64,000 nt of DNA from Bathymodiolus brooksi (taxonomy: Eukaryota; Mollusca; Bivalvia; Mytilida; Modiolidae), in contig OY804589.1 of assembly GCA_963680875.1 (NCBI GenBank), positions 30,792,962 to 30,856,961 of the forward strand. Direction: 5' to 3'. Shown in pieces: positions 52,174 through 63,955 of this stretch. Position numbers and translations under genes: made by a program. Below the pieces are notes generated by a model that worked only from the letters and a program-made list of their open reading frames with translations, was not told the DNA's origin and did no database searches. Position 1 is the stretch's first letter. The number at the start of each line of letters is the position of its first letter.

Positions 52174-53855
52174 TAAGGTATTTGGTTATTCGGGCCGCCA
52201 TGGGGACCGGCAGGGAGTGAAAACATAGGTAAACCGTTTTATTTTAACCTACCGCCGGACATTGGTTTTACATTATTTACTACAATCAAGGGGCGTATAG
52301 ACAGTCTTACTGTATATATTTATAAAGCAGAGACATGTACACACATTTTGAGGTATAATACATGTATGTCAAGCTATCCTGGAGACCGGAAGTGGACGAA
52401 AATTGAGCTATAATGGTTGTACAGCAGGCAATTTGACCTACCCGACCTTGGTTTTTTACTTCTGACTTGGTCCACAGGTCCTATGGAATAATCTACGGGG
52501 AATAGTTATCAAGCAGAGGAATTGACAAACGTTTTGAGGTATCATACATGTAGATCAAGCCTCTCTGAGGACCGGAAGTTGCCTATTACGGAGCTAAAAT
52601 GGGATGCCAGGACCGTGACGGATATTCCGGTTAATAACGCATATTGGTTTTTCGCAATTTTCTGGCTAACGAAGGGCTCCAGAAATATAAACTAAACATA
52701 TATATTAAGCAGAGACCCCTGCGCACATATTTGTTAAGGTATTTGGTTATTCGGGCTGCCATGGGGACCGGCAGGGAGTGAAAACAGGTAAACCGTTTTA
52801 TTTTAACCTACCGCCGGACATTGGTTTTACATTATTTACTACAATCAAGGGGCGTATAGACAGTCTTACTGTATATATTTATAAAGCAGAGACATGTACA
52901 AACATTTTGAGGTATAATACATGTATGTCAATCTATCCTGGAGACCGGAAGTGGACGACAATTGAGCTATAATGGTTGTACAGCCGGCAATTTTGACCTA
53001 CCCGACCTTGGTTTTTTACTTCTGACTTGGTCCACAGGTCCTATGGAATGATCTACGGGGAATAGTTATCAAGCAGAGGCATTGACAAACGTTTTGAGGT
53101 ATCATACATGTAGATCAAGCCTTCGTGAGAACCGGAAGTTGTCTATTACGGAGCTAAAATGTGATGCCAGGACCGTGACGAATATTCCGGTAATAACGCA
53201 TATTGGTTTTTCGCATTTTTCTAGCTAACGAAGGGCTCCAGAAATAAAAACTAAACATATATATTAAGCCGAGAACCCTGCGCACATATTTGTTAAGGTA
53301 TTTGGTTATTCGGGCCGCCATGGGGACCGGAAGGGGGTGAAAACTTTGGTAAACCGTTTTATTTTAACCTACCGCCGGACATTGGTTTTACAATATTTAT
53401 TCCAATCAAGGGGCGTATAGACAGACTTACTGTATATATTTATAAAGCAGAGACATTTACAAACATTTTGAGGTATAATACATGTATGTCAAGCTATCCT
53501 GGAGACCGGAAGTGGACGAAAATTGAGCTATAATGGTTGTACAGCCGGCAATTTTGACCTACCCGACCATGGTTTCATACCTCTGACTTGGTCCACATGT
53601 CCTATGGAATGATCTACGGGGAATGGTTATCAAGCAGAGGCATTGACAAACGTTTTGAAGTATCATACATGTAGATCAAGCCTCTCTGAGGACCGGAAGT
53701 TGCCTATTACGGAGCTAAAATGGGATGCCAGGACCGTGACGGATATTCCGGGTAATAACGCATATTGGTTTTTCGCAATTTTCTGGCTAACGAAGGGCTC
53801 CAGAAATATAAACTAAACATATATATTAAGCAGAGACCCCTGCGCACATATTTGT
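52174..53855 (+). repeat. 3-mer HOR Y, copy 1 (1,682 bp)
   Basis: Monomers 52174 (class r2: ACACACATTTTG, CAGGCAATTTGACC, AGAGGAATTGAC), 52735 (class r3: GGGCTGCC, AAAACAGGTAAACC, TCAATCTATCC, CTTCGTGAGAACC) and 53294 (class r1: CAATATTTATTCC, AGACATTTAC, GGTTTCATACC). Private changes against later copies are CCGGTTAATAAC near 52,630, AAAACTTTGG near 53,343 and CCACATGTCC near 53,596. Confidence 0.92.
53121..53137 (+). promoter_or_regulatory. CENP-B-box-like 17-mer in right-type subunit C (12 sites)
   Basis: CTTCGTGAGAACCGGAA aligned to the CENP-B box core NTTCGNNNNANNCGGGN matches 8 of 9 essential bases. The only miss is A for the last G of CGGG. The same 17-mer starts at 32370, 33495, 34056, 49190, 50315, 53121, 54803, 56485, 58167 and 63221. 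CTTCGTGAAAACCGGAA starts at 30125 and 46945. Left-type monomers have CTCCCTGAGGACCGGAA instead, which lacks TTCG. The box overlaps the 3' end of the conserved 68-bp core. Function is an inference, since chance and shared ancestry can produce a one-off match. Confidence 0.4.
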
Positions 53856-55537
53856 TAAGGTATTTGGTTATTCGGGCCGCCATGGGGACCGGCAGGGAGT
53901 GAAAACATAGGTAAACCGTTTTATTTTAACCTACCGCCGGACATTGGTTTTACATTATTTACTACAATCAAGGGGCGTATAGACAGTCTTACTGTATATA
54001 TTTATAAAGCAGAGACATGTACACACATTTTGAGGTATAATACATGTATGTCAAGCTATCCTGGAGACCGGAAGTGGACGAAAATTGAGCTATAATGGTT
54101 GTACAGCAGGCAATTTGACCTACCCGACCTTGGTTTTTTACTTCTGACTTGGTCCACAGGTCCTATGGAATAATCTACGGGGAATAGTTATCAAGCAGAG
54201 GAATTGACAAACGTTTTGAGGTATCATACATGTAGATCAAGCCTCTCTGAGGACCGGAAGTTGCCTATTACGGAGCTAAAATGGGATGCCAGGACCGTGA
54301 CGGATATTCCGGGTAATAACGCATATTGGTTTTTCGCAATTTTCTGGCTAACGAAGGGCTCCAGAAATATAAACTAAACATATATATTAAGCAGAGACCC
54401 CTGCGCACATATTTGTTAAGGTATTTGGTTATTCGGGCTGCCATGGGGACCGGCAGGGAGTGAAAACAGGTAAACCGTTTTATTTTAACCTACCGCCGGA
54501 CATTGGTTTTACATTATTTACTACAATCAAGGGGCGTATAGACAGTCTTACTGTATATATTTATAAAGCAGAGACATGTACAAACATTTTGAGGTATAAT
54601 ACATGTATGTCAATCTATCCTGGAGACCGGAAGTGGACGACAATTGAGCTATAATGGTTGTACAGCCGGCAATTTTGACCTACCCGACCTTGGTTTTTTA
54701 CTTCTGACTTGGTCCACAGGTCCTATGGAATGATCTACGGGGAATAGTTATCAAGCAGAGGCATTGACAAACGTTTTGAGGTATCATACATGTAGATCAA
54801 GCCTTCGTGAGAACCGGAAGTTGTCTATTACGGAGCTAAAATGTGATGCCAGGACCGTGACGAATATTCCGGTAATAACGCATATTGGTTTTTCGCATTT
54901 TTCTAGCTAACGAAGGGCTCCAGAAATAAAAACTAAACATATATATTAAGCCGAGAACCCTGCGCACATATTTGTTAAGGTATTTGGTTATTCGGGCCGC
55001 CATGGGGACCGGAAGGGGGTGAAAACATTGGTAAACCGTTTTATTTTAACCTACCGCCGGACATTGGTTTTACAATATTTATTCCAATCAAGGGGCGTAT
55101 AGACAGACTTACTGTATATATTTATAAAGCAGAGACATTTACAAACATTTTGAGGTATAATACATGTATGTCAAGCTATCCTGGAGACCGGAAGTGGACG
55201 AAAATTGAGCTATAATGGTTGTACAGCCGGCAATTTTGACCTACCCGACCATGGTTTCATACCTCTGACTTGGTCCACAGGTCCTATGGAATGATCTACG
55301 GGGAATGGTTATCAAGCAGAGGCATTGACAAACGTTTTGAAGTATCATACATGTAGATCAAGCCTCTCTGAGGACCGGAAGTTGCCTATTACGGAGCTAA
55401 AATGGGATGCCAGGACCGTGACGGATATTCCGGGTAATAACGCATATTGGTTTTTCGCAATTTTCTGGCTAACGAAGGGCTCCAGAAATATAAACTAAAC
55501 ATATATATTAAGCAGAGACCCCTGCGCACATATTTGT
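53856..55537 (+). repeat. 3-mer HOR Y, copy 2 (1,682 bp)
   Basis: Monomers 53856, 54417 and 54976, in order r2-r3-r1. I could find no difference from copy 3 by eye, which implies very recent amplification. Confidence 0.92.
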
Positions 55538-57219
55538 TAAGGTATTTGGTTATTCGGGCCGCCATGGGGACCGGCAGGGAGTGAAAACATAGGTAAACCG
55601 TTTTATTTTAACCTACCGCCGGACATTGGTTTTACATTATTTACTACAATCAAGGGGCGTATAGACAGTCTTACTGTATATATTTATAAAGCAGAGACAT
55701 GTACACACATTTTGAGGTATAATACATGTATGTCAAGCTATCCTGGAGACCGGAAGTGGACGAAAATTGAGCTATAATGGTTGTACAGCAGGCAATTTGA
55801 CCTACCCGACCTTGGTTTTTTACTTCTGACTTGGTCCACAGGTCCTATGGAATAATCTACGGGGAATAGTTATCAAGCAGAGGAATTGACAAACGTTTTG
55901 AGGTATCATACATGTAGATCAAGCCTCTCTGAGGACCGGAAGTTGCCTATTACGGAGCTAAAATGGGATGCCAGGACCGTGACGGATATTCCGGGTAATA
56001 ACGCATATTGGTTTTTCGCAATTTTCTGGCTAACGAAGGGCTCCAGAAATATAAACTAAACATATATATTAAGCAGAGACCCCTGCGCACATATTTGTTA
56101 AGGTATTTGGTTATTCGGGCTGCCATGGGGACCGGCAGGGAGTGAAAACAGGTAAACCGTTTTATTTTAACCTACCGCCGGACATTGGTTTTACATTATT
56201 TACTACAATCAAGGGGCGTATAGACAGTCTTACTGTATATATTTATAAAGCAGAGACATGTACAAACATTTTGAGGTATAATACATGTATGTCAATCTAT
56301 CCTGGAGACCGGAAGTGGACGACAATTGAGCTATAATGGTTGTACAGCCGGCAATTTTGACCTACCCGACCTTGGTTTTTTACTTCTGACTTGGTCCACA
56401 GGTCCTATGGAATGATCTACGGGGAATAGTTATCAAGCAGAGGCATTGACAAACGTTTTGAGGTATCATACATGTAGATCAAGCCTTCGTGAGAACCGGA
56501 AGTTGTCTATTACGGAGCTAAAATGTGATGCCAGGACCGTGACGAATATTCCGGTAATAACGCATATTGGTTTTTCGCATTTTTCTAGCTAACGAAGGGC
56601 TCCAGAAATAAAAACTAAACATATATATTAAGCCGAGAACCCTGCGCACATATTTGTTAAGGTATTTGGTTATTCGGGCCGCCATGGGGACCGGAAGGGG
56701 GTGAAAACATTGGTAAACCGTTTTATTTTAACCTACCGCCGGACATTGGTTTTACAATATTTATTCCAATCAAGGGGCGTATAGACAGACTTACTGTATA
56801 TATTTATAAAGCAGAGACATTTACAAACATTTTGAGGTATAATACATGTATGTCAAGCTATCCTGGAGACCGGAAGTGGACGAAAATTGAGCTATAATGG
56901 TTGTACAGCCGGCAATTTTGACCTACCCGACCATGGTTTCATACCTCTGACTTGGTCCACAGGTCCTATGGAATGATCTACGGGGAATGGTTATCAAGCA
57001 GAGGCATTGACAAACGTTTTGAAGTATCATACATGTAGATCAAGCCTCTCTGAGGACCGGAAGTTGCCTATTACGGAGCTAAAATGGGATGCCAGGACCG
57101 TGACGGATATTCCGGGTAATAACGCATATTGGTTTTTCGCAATTTTCTGGCTAACGAAGGGCTCCAGAAATATAAACTAAACATATATATTAAGCAGAGA
57201 CCCCTGCGCACATATTTGT
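55538..57219 (+). repeat. 3-mer HOR Y, copy 3 (1,682 bp)
   Basis: Monomers 55538, 56099 and 56658, in order r2-r3-r1. Appears identical to copy 2. Confidence 0.92.
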
Positions 57220-58901
57220 TAAGGTATTTGGTTATTCGGGCCGCCATGGGGACCGGCAGGGAGTGAAAACATAGGTAAACCGTTTTATTTTAACCTACCG
57301 CCGGACATTGGTTTTACATTATTTACTACAATCAAGGGGCGTATAGACAGTCTTACTGTATATATTTATAAAGCAGAGACATGTACACACATTTTGAGGT
57401 ATAATACATGTATGTCAAGCTATCCTGGAGACCGGAAGTGGACGAAAATTGAGCTATAATGGTTGTACAGCAGGCAATTTGACCTACCCGACCTTGGTTT
57501 TTTACTTCTGACTTGGTCCACAGGTCCTATGGAATAATCTACGGGGAATAGTTATCAAGCAGAGGAATTGACAAACGTTTTGAGGTATCATACATGTAGA
57601 TCAAGCCTCTCTGAGGACCGGAAGTTGCCTATTACGGAGCTAAAATGGGATGCCAGGACCGTGACGGATATTCCGGGTAATAACGCATATTGGTTTTTCG
57701 CAATTTTCTGGCTAACGAAGGGCTCCAGAAATATAAACTAAACATATATATTAAGCAGAGACCCCTGCGCACATATTTGTTAAGGTATTTGGTTATTCGG
57801 GCTGCCATGGGGACCGGCAGGGAGTGAAAACAGGTAAACCGTTTTATTTTAACCTACCGCCGGACATTGGTTTTACATTATTTACTACAATCAAGGGGCG
57901 TATAGACAGTCTTACTGTATATATTTATAAAGCAGAGACATGTACAAACATTTTGAGGTATAATACATGTATGTCAATCTATCCTGGAGACCGGAAGTGG
58001 ACGACAATTGAGCTATAATGGTTGTACAGCCGGCAATTTTGACCTACCCGACCTTGGTTTTTTACTTCTGACTTGGTCCACAGGTCCTATGGAATGATCT
58101 ACGGGGAATAGTTATCAAGCAGAGGCATTGACAAACGTTTTGAGGTATCATACATGTAGATCAAGCCTTCGTGAGAACCGGAAGTTGTCTATTACGGAGC
58201 TAAAATGTGATGCCAGGACCGTGACGAATATTCCGGTAATAACGCATATTGGTTTTTCGCATTTTTCTAGCTAACGAAGGGCTCCAGAAATAAAAACTAA
58301 ACATATATATTAAGCCGAGAACCCTGCGCACATATTTGTTAAGGTATTTGGTTATTCGGGCCGCCATGGGGACCGGAAGGGGGTGAAAACATTGGTAAAC
58401 CGTTTTATTTTAACCTACCGCCGGACATTGGTTTTACAATATTTATTCCAATCAAGGGGCGTATAGACAGACTTACTGTATATATTTATAAAGCAGAGAC
58501 ATTTACAAACATTTTGAGGTATAATACATGTATGTCAAGCTATCCTGGAGACCGGAAGTGGACGAAAATTGAGCTATAATGGTTGTACAGCCGGCAATTT
58601 TGACCTACCCGACCATGGTTTTATACCTCTGACTTGGTCCACAGGTCCTATGGAATGATCTACGGGGAATAGTTATCAAGCAGAGGCATTGACAAACGTT
58701 TTGAGGTATCATACATGTAGATCAAGCCTTCCTGAGGACCGGAAGTTGCCTATTACGGAGCTAAAATGTGATGCCAGGACCGTGACGGATATTCCGGGTA
58801 ATAACGCATATTGGTTTTTCGCATTTTTCTGGCTAACGCAGGGCTCCGGAAATAAAATCTAAACATATATATTAAGCAGAGAACCCTGCGCACATATTTG
58901 T
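57220..58901 (+). repeat. 3-mer HOR Y, copy 4, ending in a chimeric monomer (1,682 bp)
   Basis: Monomers 57220 and 57781 match the earlier copies. The third (58340) is class r1 up to the T at 58503 (ACATTTAC). It then departs from the T at 58622 (GGTTTTATACC, TTCCTGAGG, AATAAAATCTAAAC), resembling the second half of 30861/47681. The exchange interval is 58,504-58,621. Private changes are ACGCAGGGC and CTCCGGAAAT near 58,838-58,850. Confidence 0.88.
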
Positions 58902-60587
58902 TAAGGTATTTGGTTATTCGGGCCGCCATGGGGACCGGAAGGGGGTGAAAACATAGGTAAACCGTTTTGTTTTAACATACCGCCGGACATTGGTTTTACA
59001 TTATTTACTCCAATCAAGGGGCGTATAGACAGTCTTACTGTATATATTTATAAAGCAGAGACATGTACACACATTTTGAGGTATAATACATGTATGTCAA
59101 GCTATCCTGGAGACCGGAAGTGGACGAAAATTGAGCTATAATGGTTGTACAGCCGGGCAATTTGACCTACCCGACCTTGGTTTTTTTACTTCTGACTTGG
59201 TCCACAGGTCCTATGGAATAATCTACGGGGAATAGTTATCAAGCAGAGGAATTGACAAACGTTTTGAGGTATCATATATGTAGATCAAGCCTCTCTGAGG
59301 ACCGAAAGTTGCCTATTACGGAGCTAAAATGGGATGCCAGGACCGTGACGGATATTCCGGGTAATAACGCATATTGGTTTTTCGCAATTTTCTGGCTAAC
59401 GAAGGGCTCCAGAAATAAAAACTAAACATATATATTAAGCAGAGAACCCTGCGCACATATTTGTTAAGGTATTTGGTTATTCGGGCCGCCATGGGGACCG
59501 GCAGGGAGTGAAAACATAGGTAAACCGTTTTATTTTAACCTACCGCCGGACATTGGTTTTACATTATTTACTCCAATCATGGGACGTATAGACAGTCTTA
59601 CTGTATATATTTATAAAGCAGAGACATGTACAAACATTTTGAGGTATAATACATGTATGTCAATCTATCCTGGAGACCGGAAGTGGACGACAATTGAGCC
59701 ATAATGGTTGTACAGCCGGCAATTTTGACCTACCCGACCATGGTTTTTTACTTCTGACTTGGTCCACAGGTCCTATGGAATGATCTACGGGGAATAGTTA
59801 TCAAGCAGAGGCATTGACAAACGTTTTGAGGTATCATACATGTAGATCAAGCCTCCGTGAGAACCGGAAGTTGTCTATTACGGAGCTAAAATGTGATGCC
59901 AGGACCGTGACGGATATTCGGGTAATAACGCATATTGGTTTTTCGCATTTTTCTGGCTAACGAAGATCTCCAGAAATAAAAACTAAACATATATATTAAG
60001 CCGAGAACCCTGCGCACATATTTGTTAAGGTATTTGGTTATTCGGGCCGCCATGGGGACCGGAAGGGGGTGAAAACATTGATAAACCGTTTTATTTTAAC
60101 CTACCGCCGGACATTGGTTTTACAATATTTATTCCAATCAAGGGGCGTATAGACAGACTTACTGTATATATTTATAAAGCAGAGACATGTACAAACATTT
60201 TGAGGTATAATACATGTATGTCAAGCTATCCTGGAGACCGGAAGTGGACGAAAATTGAGCTATAATGGTTGTACAGCCGGCAATTTTGACCTACCCGACC
60301 ATGGTTTCATACCTCTGACTTGGTCCACAGGTCCTATGGAATGATCTACGGGGAATGGTTATCAAGCAGAGGCATTGACAAACGTTTTGAAGTATCATAC
60401 ATGTAGATCAAGCCTCTCTGAGGACCGGAAGTTGCCTATTACGGAGCTAAAATGGGATGCCAGGACCGTGACGGATATTCCGTGTAATAACGCATATTGG
60501 TTTTTCGCAATTTTCTGGCTAACGAAGGGCTCCAGAAATATAAACTAAACATATATATTAAGCAGAGACCCCTGCGCACATATTTGT
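58902..60587 (+). repeat. Trimer block X2 (1,686 bp)
   Basis: Monomers 58902, 59465 and 60026. The X-type markers are CCGGGCAATTTGACC, CATATATGTAG, GACCGAAAG, CCAATCATGGGACG, GAAGATCTCC and ACATTGATAAACC. The first ~200 bp of 58902 carry private changes (CCGTTTTGTTTTAACATACC). It interrupts the Y trimer array together with block X3. Confidence 0.87.
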
Positions 60588-62273
60588 TTAGGTATTTGGT
60601 TATTCGGGCCGCCATGGGGACCGGCAGGGAGTGAAAACATAGGTAAACCGTTTTATTTTAACCTACCGCCGGACATTGGTTTTACATTATTTACTACAAT
60701 CAAGGGGCGTATAGACAGTCTTACTGTATATATTTATAAAGCAGAGACATGTACACACATTTTGAGGTATAATACATGTATGTCAAGCTATCCTGGAGAC
60801 CGGAAGTGGACGAAAATTGAGCTATAATGGTTGTACAGCCGGGCAATTTGACCTACCCGACCTTGGTTTTTTTACTTCTGACTTGGTCCACAGGTCCTAT
60901 GGAATAATCTACGGGGAATAGTTATCAAGCAGAGGAATTGACAAACGTTTTGAGGTATCATATATGTAGATCAAGCCTCTCTGAGGACCGAAAGTTGCCT
61001 ATTACGGAGCTAAAATGGGATGCCAGGACCGTGACGGATATTCCGGGTAATAACGCATATTGGTTTTTCGCAATTTTCTGGCTAACGAAGGGCTCCAGAA
61101 ATAAAAACTAAACATATATATTAAGCAGAGAACCCTGCGCACATATTTGTTAAGGTATTTGGTTATTCGGGCCGCCATGGGGACCGGCAGGGAGTGAAAA
61201 CATAGGTAAACCGTTTTATTTTAACCTACCGCCGGACATTGGTTTTACATTATTTACTCCAATCATGGGACGTATAGACAGTCTTACTGTATATATTTAT
61301 AAAGCAGAGACATGTACAAACATTTTGAGGTATAATACATGTATGTCAATCTATCCTGGAGACCGGAAGTGGACGACAATTGAGCCATAATGGTTGTACA
61401 GCCGGCAATTTTGACCTACCCGACCATGGTTTTTTACTTCTGACTTGGTCCACAGGTCCTATGGAATGATCTACGGGGAATAGTTATCAAGCAGAGGCAT
61501 TGACAAACGTTTTGAGGTATCATACATGTAGATCAAGCCTCCGTGAGAACCGGAAGTTGTCTATTACGGAGCTAAAATGTGATGCCAGGACCGTGACGGA
61601 TATTCGGGTAATAACGCATATTGGTTTTTCGCATTTTTCTGGCTAACGAAGATCTCCAGAAATAAAAACTAAACATATATATTAAGCCGAGAACCCTGCG
61701 CACATATTTGTTAAGGTATTTGGTTATTCGGGCCGCCATGGGGACCGGAAGGGGGTGAAAACATTGATAAACCGTTTTATTTTAACCTACCGCCGGACAT
61801 TGGTTTTACAATATTTATTCCAATCAAGGGGCGTATAGACAGACTTACTGTATATATTTATAAAGCAGAGACATGTACAAACATTTTGAGGTATAATACA
61901 TGTATGTCAAGCTATCCTGGAGACCGGAAGTGGACGAAAATTGAGCTATAATGGTTGTACAGCCGGCAATTTTGACCTACCCGACCATGGTTTCATACCT
62001 CTGACTTGGTCCACAGGTCCTATGGAATGATCTACGGGGAATGGTTATCAAGCAGAGGCATTGACAAACGTTTTGAAGTATCATACATGTAGATCAAGCC
62101 TCTCTGAGGACCGGAAGTTGCCTATTACGGAGCTAAAATGGGATGCCAGGACCGTGACGGATATTCCGTGTAATAACGCATATTGGTTTTTCGCAATTTT
62201 CTGGCTAACGAAGGGCTCCAGAAATATAAACTAAACATATATATTAAGCAGAGACCCCTGCGCACATATTTGT
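60588..62273 (+). repeat. Trimer block X3 (1,686 bp)
   Basis: Monomers 60588, 61151 and 61712 match X2 at 1,686 bp from within the first monomer onward, including CCGTGTAATAAC in the third. The start of 60588 (TTTAGG, CAGGGAGTG, ACTACAATC) is like class r2 rather than 58902. The true duplicated segment is therefore offset from the monomer boundary, about 59,070-62,290. Confidence 0.87.
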
Positions 62274-63955
62274 TTAGGTATTTGGTTATTCGGGCCGCCA
62301 TGGGGACCGGAAGGGAGTGAAAACATAGGTAAACCGTTTTATTTTAACCTACCGCCGGACATTGGTTTTACATTATTTACTACAATCAAGGGGCGTATAG
62401 ACAGTCTTACTGTATATATTTATAAAGCAGAGACATGTACACACATTTTGAGGTATAATACATGTATGTCAAGCTATCCTGGAGACCGGAAGTGGACGAA
62501 AATTGAGCTATAATGGTTGTACAGCAGGCAATTTGACCTACCCGACCTTGGTTTTTTACTTCTGACTTGGTCCACAGGTCCTATGGAATAATCTACGGGG
62601 AATAGTTATCAAGCAGAGGAATTGACAAACGTTTTGAGGTATCATACATGTAGATCAAGCCTCTCTGAGGACCGGAAGTTGCCTATTACGGAGCTAAAAT
62701 GGGATGCCAGGACCGTGACGGATATTCCGGGTAATAACGCATATTGGTTTTTCGCAATTTTCTGGCTAACGAAGGACTCCAGAAATATAAACTAAACATA
62801 TATATTAAGCAGAGACCCCTGCGCACATATTTGTTAAGGTATTTGGTTATTCGGGCTGCCATGGGGACCGGCAGGGAGTGAAAACAGGTAAACCGTTTTA
62901 TTTTAACCTACCGCCGGACATTGGTTTTACATTATTTACTACAATCAAGGGGCGTATAGACAGTCTTACTGTATATATTTATAAAGCAGAGACATGTACA
63001 AACATTTTGAGGTATAATACATGTATGTCAATCTATCCTGGAGACCGGAAGTGGACGACAATTGAGCTATAATGGTTGTACAGCCGGCAATTTTGACCTA
63101 CCCGACCTTGGTTTTTTACTTCTGACTTGGTCCACAGGTCCTATGGAATGATCTACGGGGAATAGTTATCAAGCAGAGGCATTGACAAACGTTTTGAGGT
63201 ATCATACATGTAGATCAAGCCTTCGTGAGAACCGGAAGTTGTCTATTACGGAGCTAAAATGTGATGCCAGGACCGTGACGAATATTCCGGTAATAACGCA
63301 TATTGGTTTTTCGCATTTTTCTGGCTAACGAAGGGCTCCAGAAATAAAAACTAAACATATATATTAAGCCGAGAACCCTGCGCACATATTTGTTAAGGTA
63401 TTTGGTTATTCGGGCCGCCATGGGGACCGGAAGGGGGTGAAAACATTGGTAAACCGTTTTATTTTAACCTACCGCCGGACATTGGTTTTACAATATTTAT
63501 TCCAATCAAGGGGCGTATAGACAGACTTACTGTATATATTTATAAAGCAGAGACATTTACAAACATTTTGAGGTATAATACATGTATGTCAAGCTATCCT
63601 GGAGACCGGAAGTGGACGAAAATTGAGCTATAATGGTTGTACAGCCGGCAATTTTGACCTACCCGACCATGGTTTCATACCTCTGACTTGGTCCACAGGT
63701 CCTATGGAATGATCTACGGGGAATGGTTATCAAGCAGAGGCATTGACAAACGTTTTGAAGTATCATACATGTAGATCAAGCCTCTCTGAGGACCGGAAGT
63801 TGCCTATTACGGAGCTAAAATGGGATGCCAGGACCGTGACGGATATTCCGGGTAATAACGCATATTGGTTTTTCGCAATTTTCTGGCTAACGAAGGGCTC
63901 CAGAAATATAAACTAAACATATATATTAAGCAGAGACCCCTGCGCACATATTTGT
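62274..63955 (+). repeat. 3-mer HOR Y resumes, copy 5 (1,682 bp)
   Basis: Monomers 62274 (r2, with AAGGGAGTG and a TTTAGG start), 62835 (r3) and 63394 (r1). The classes, order and unit length equal those of the Y array at 52174-58901. Copy 5 differs in CGAAGGACTCC near 62,773 and in CTGGCTAACG instead of CTAGCTAACG near 63,321. Confidence 0.9.
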
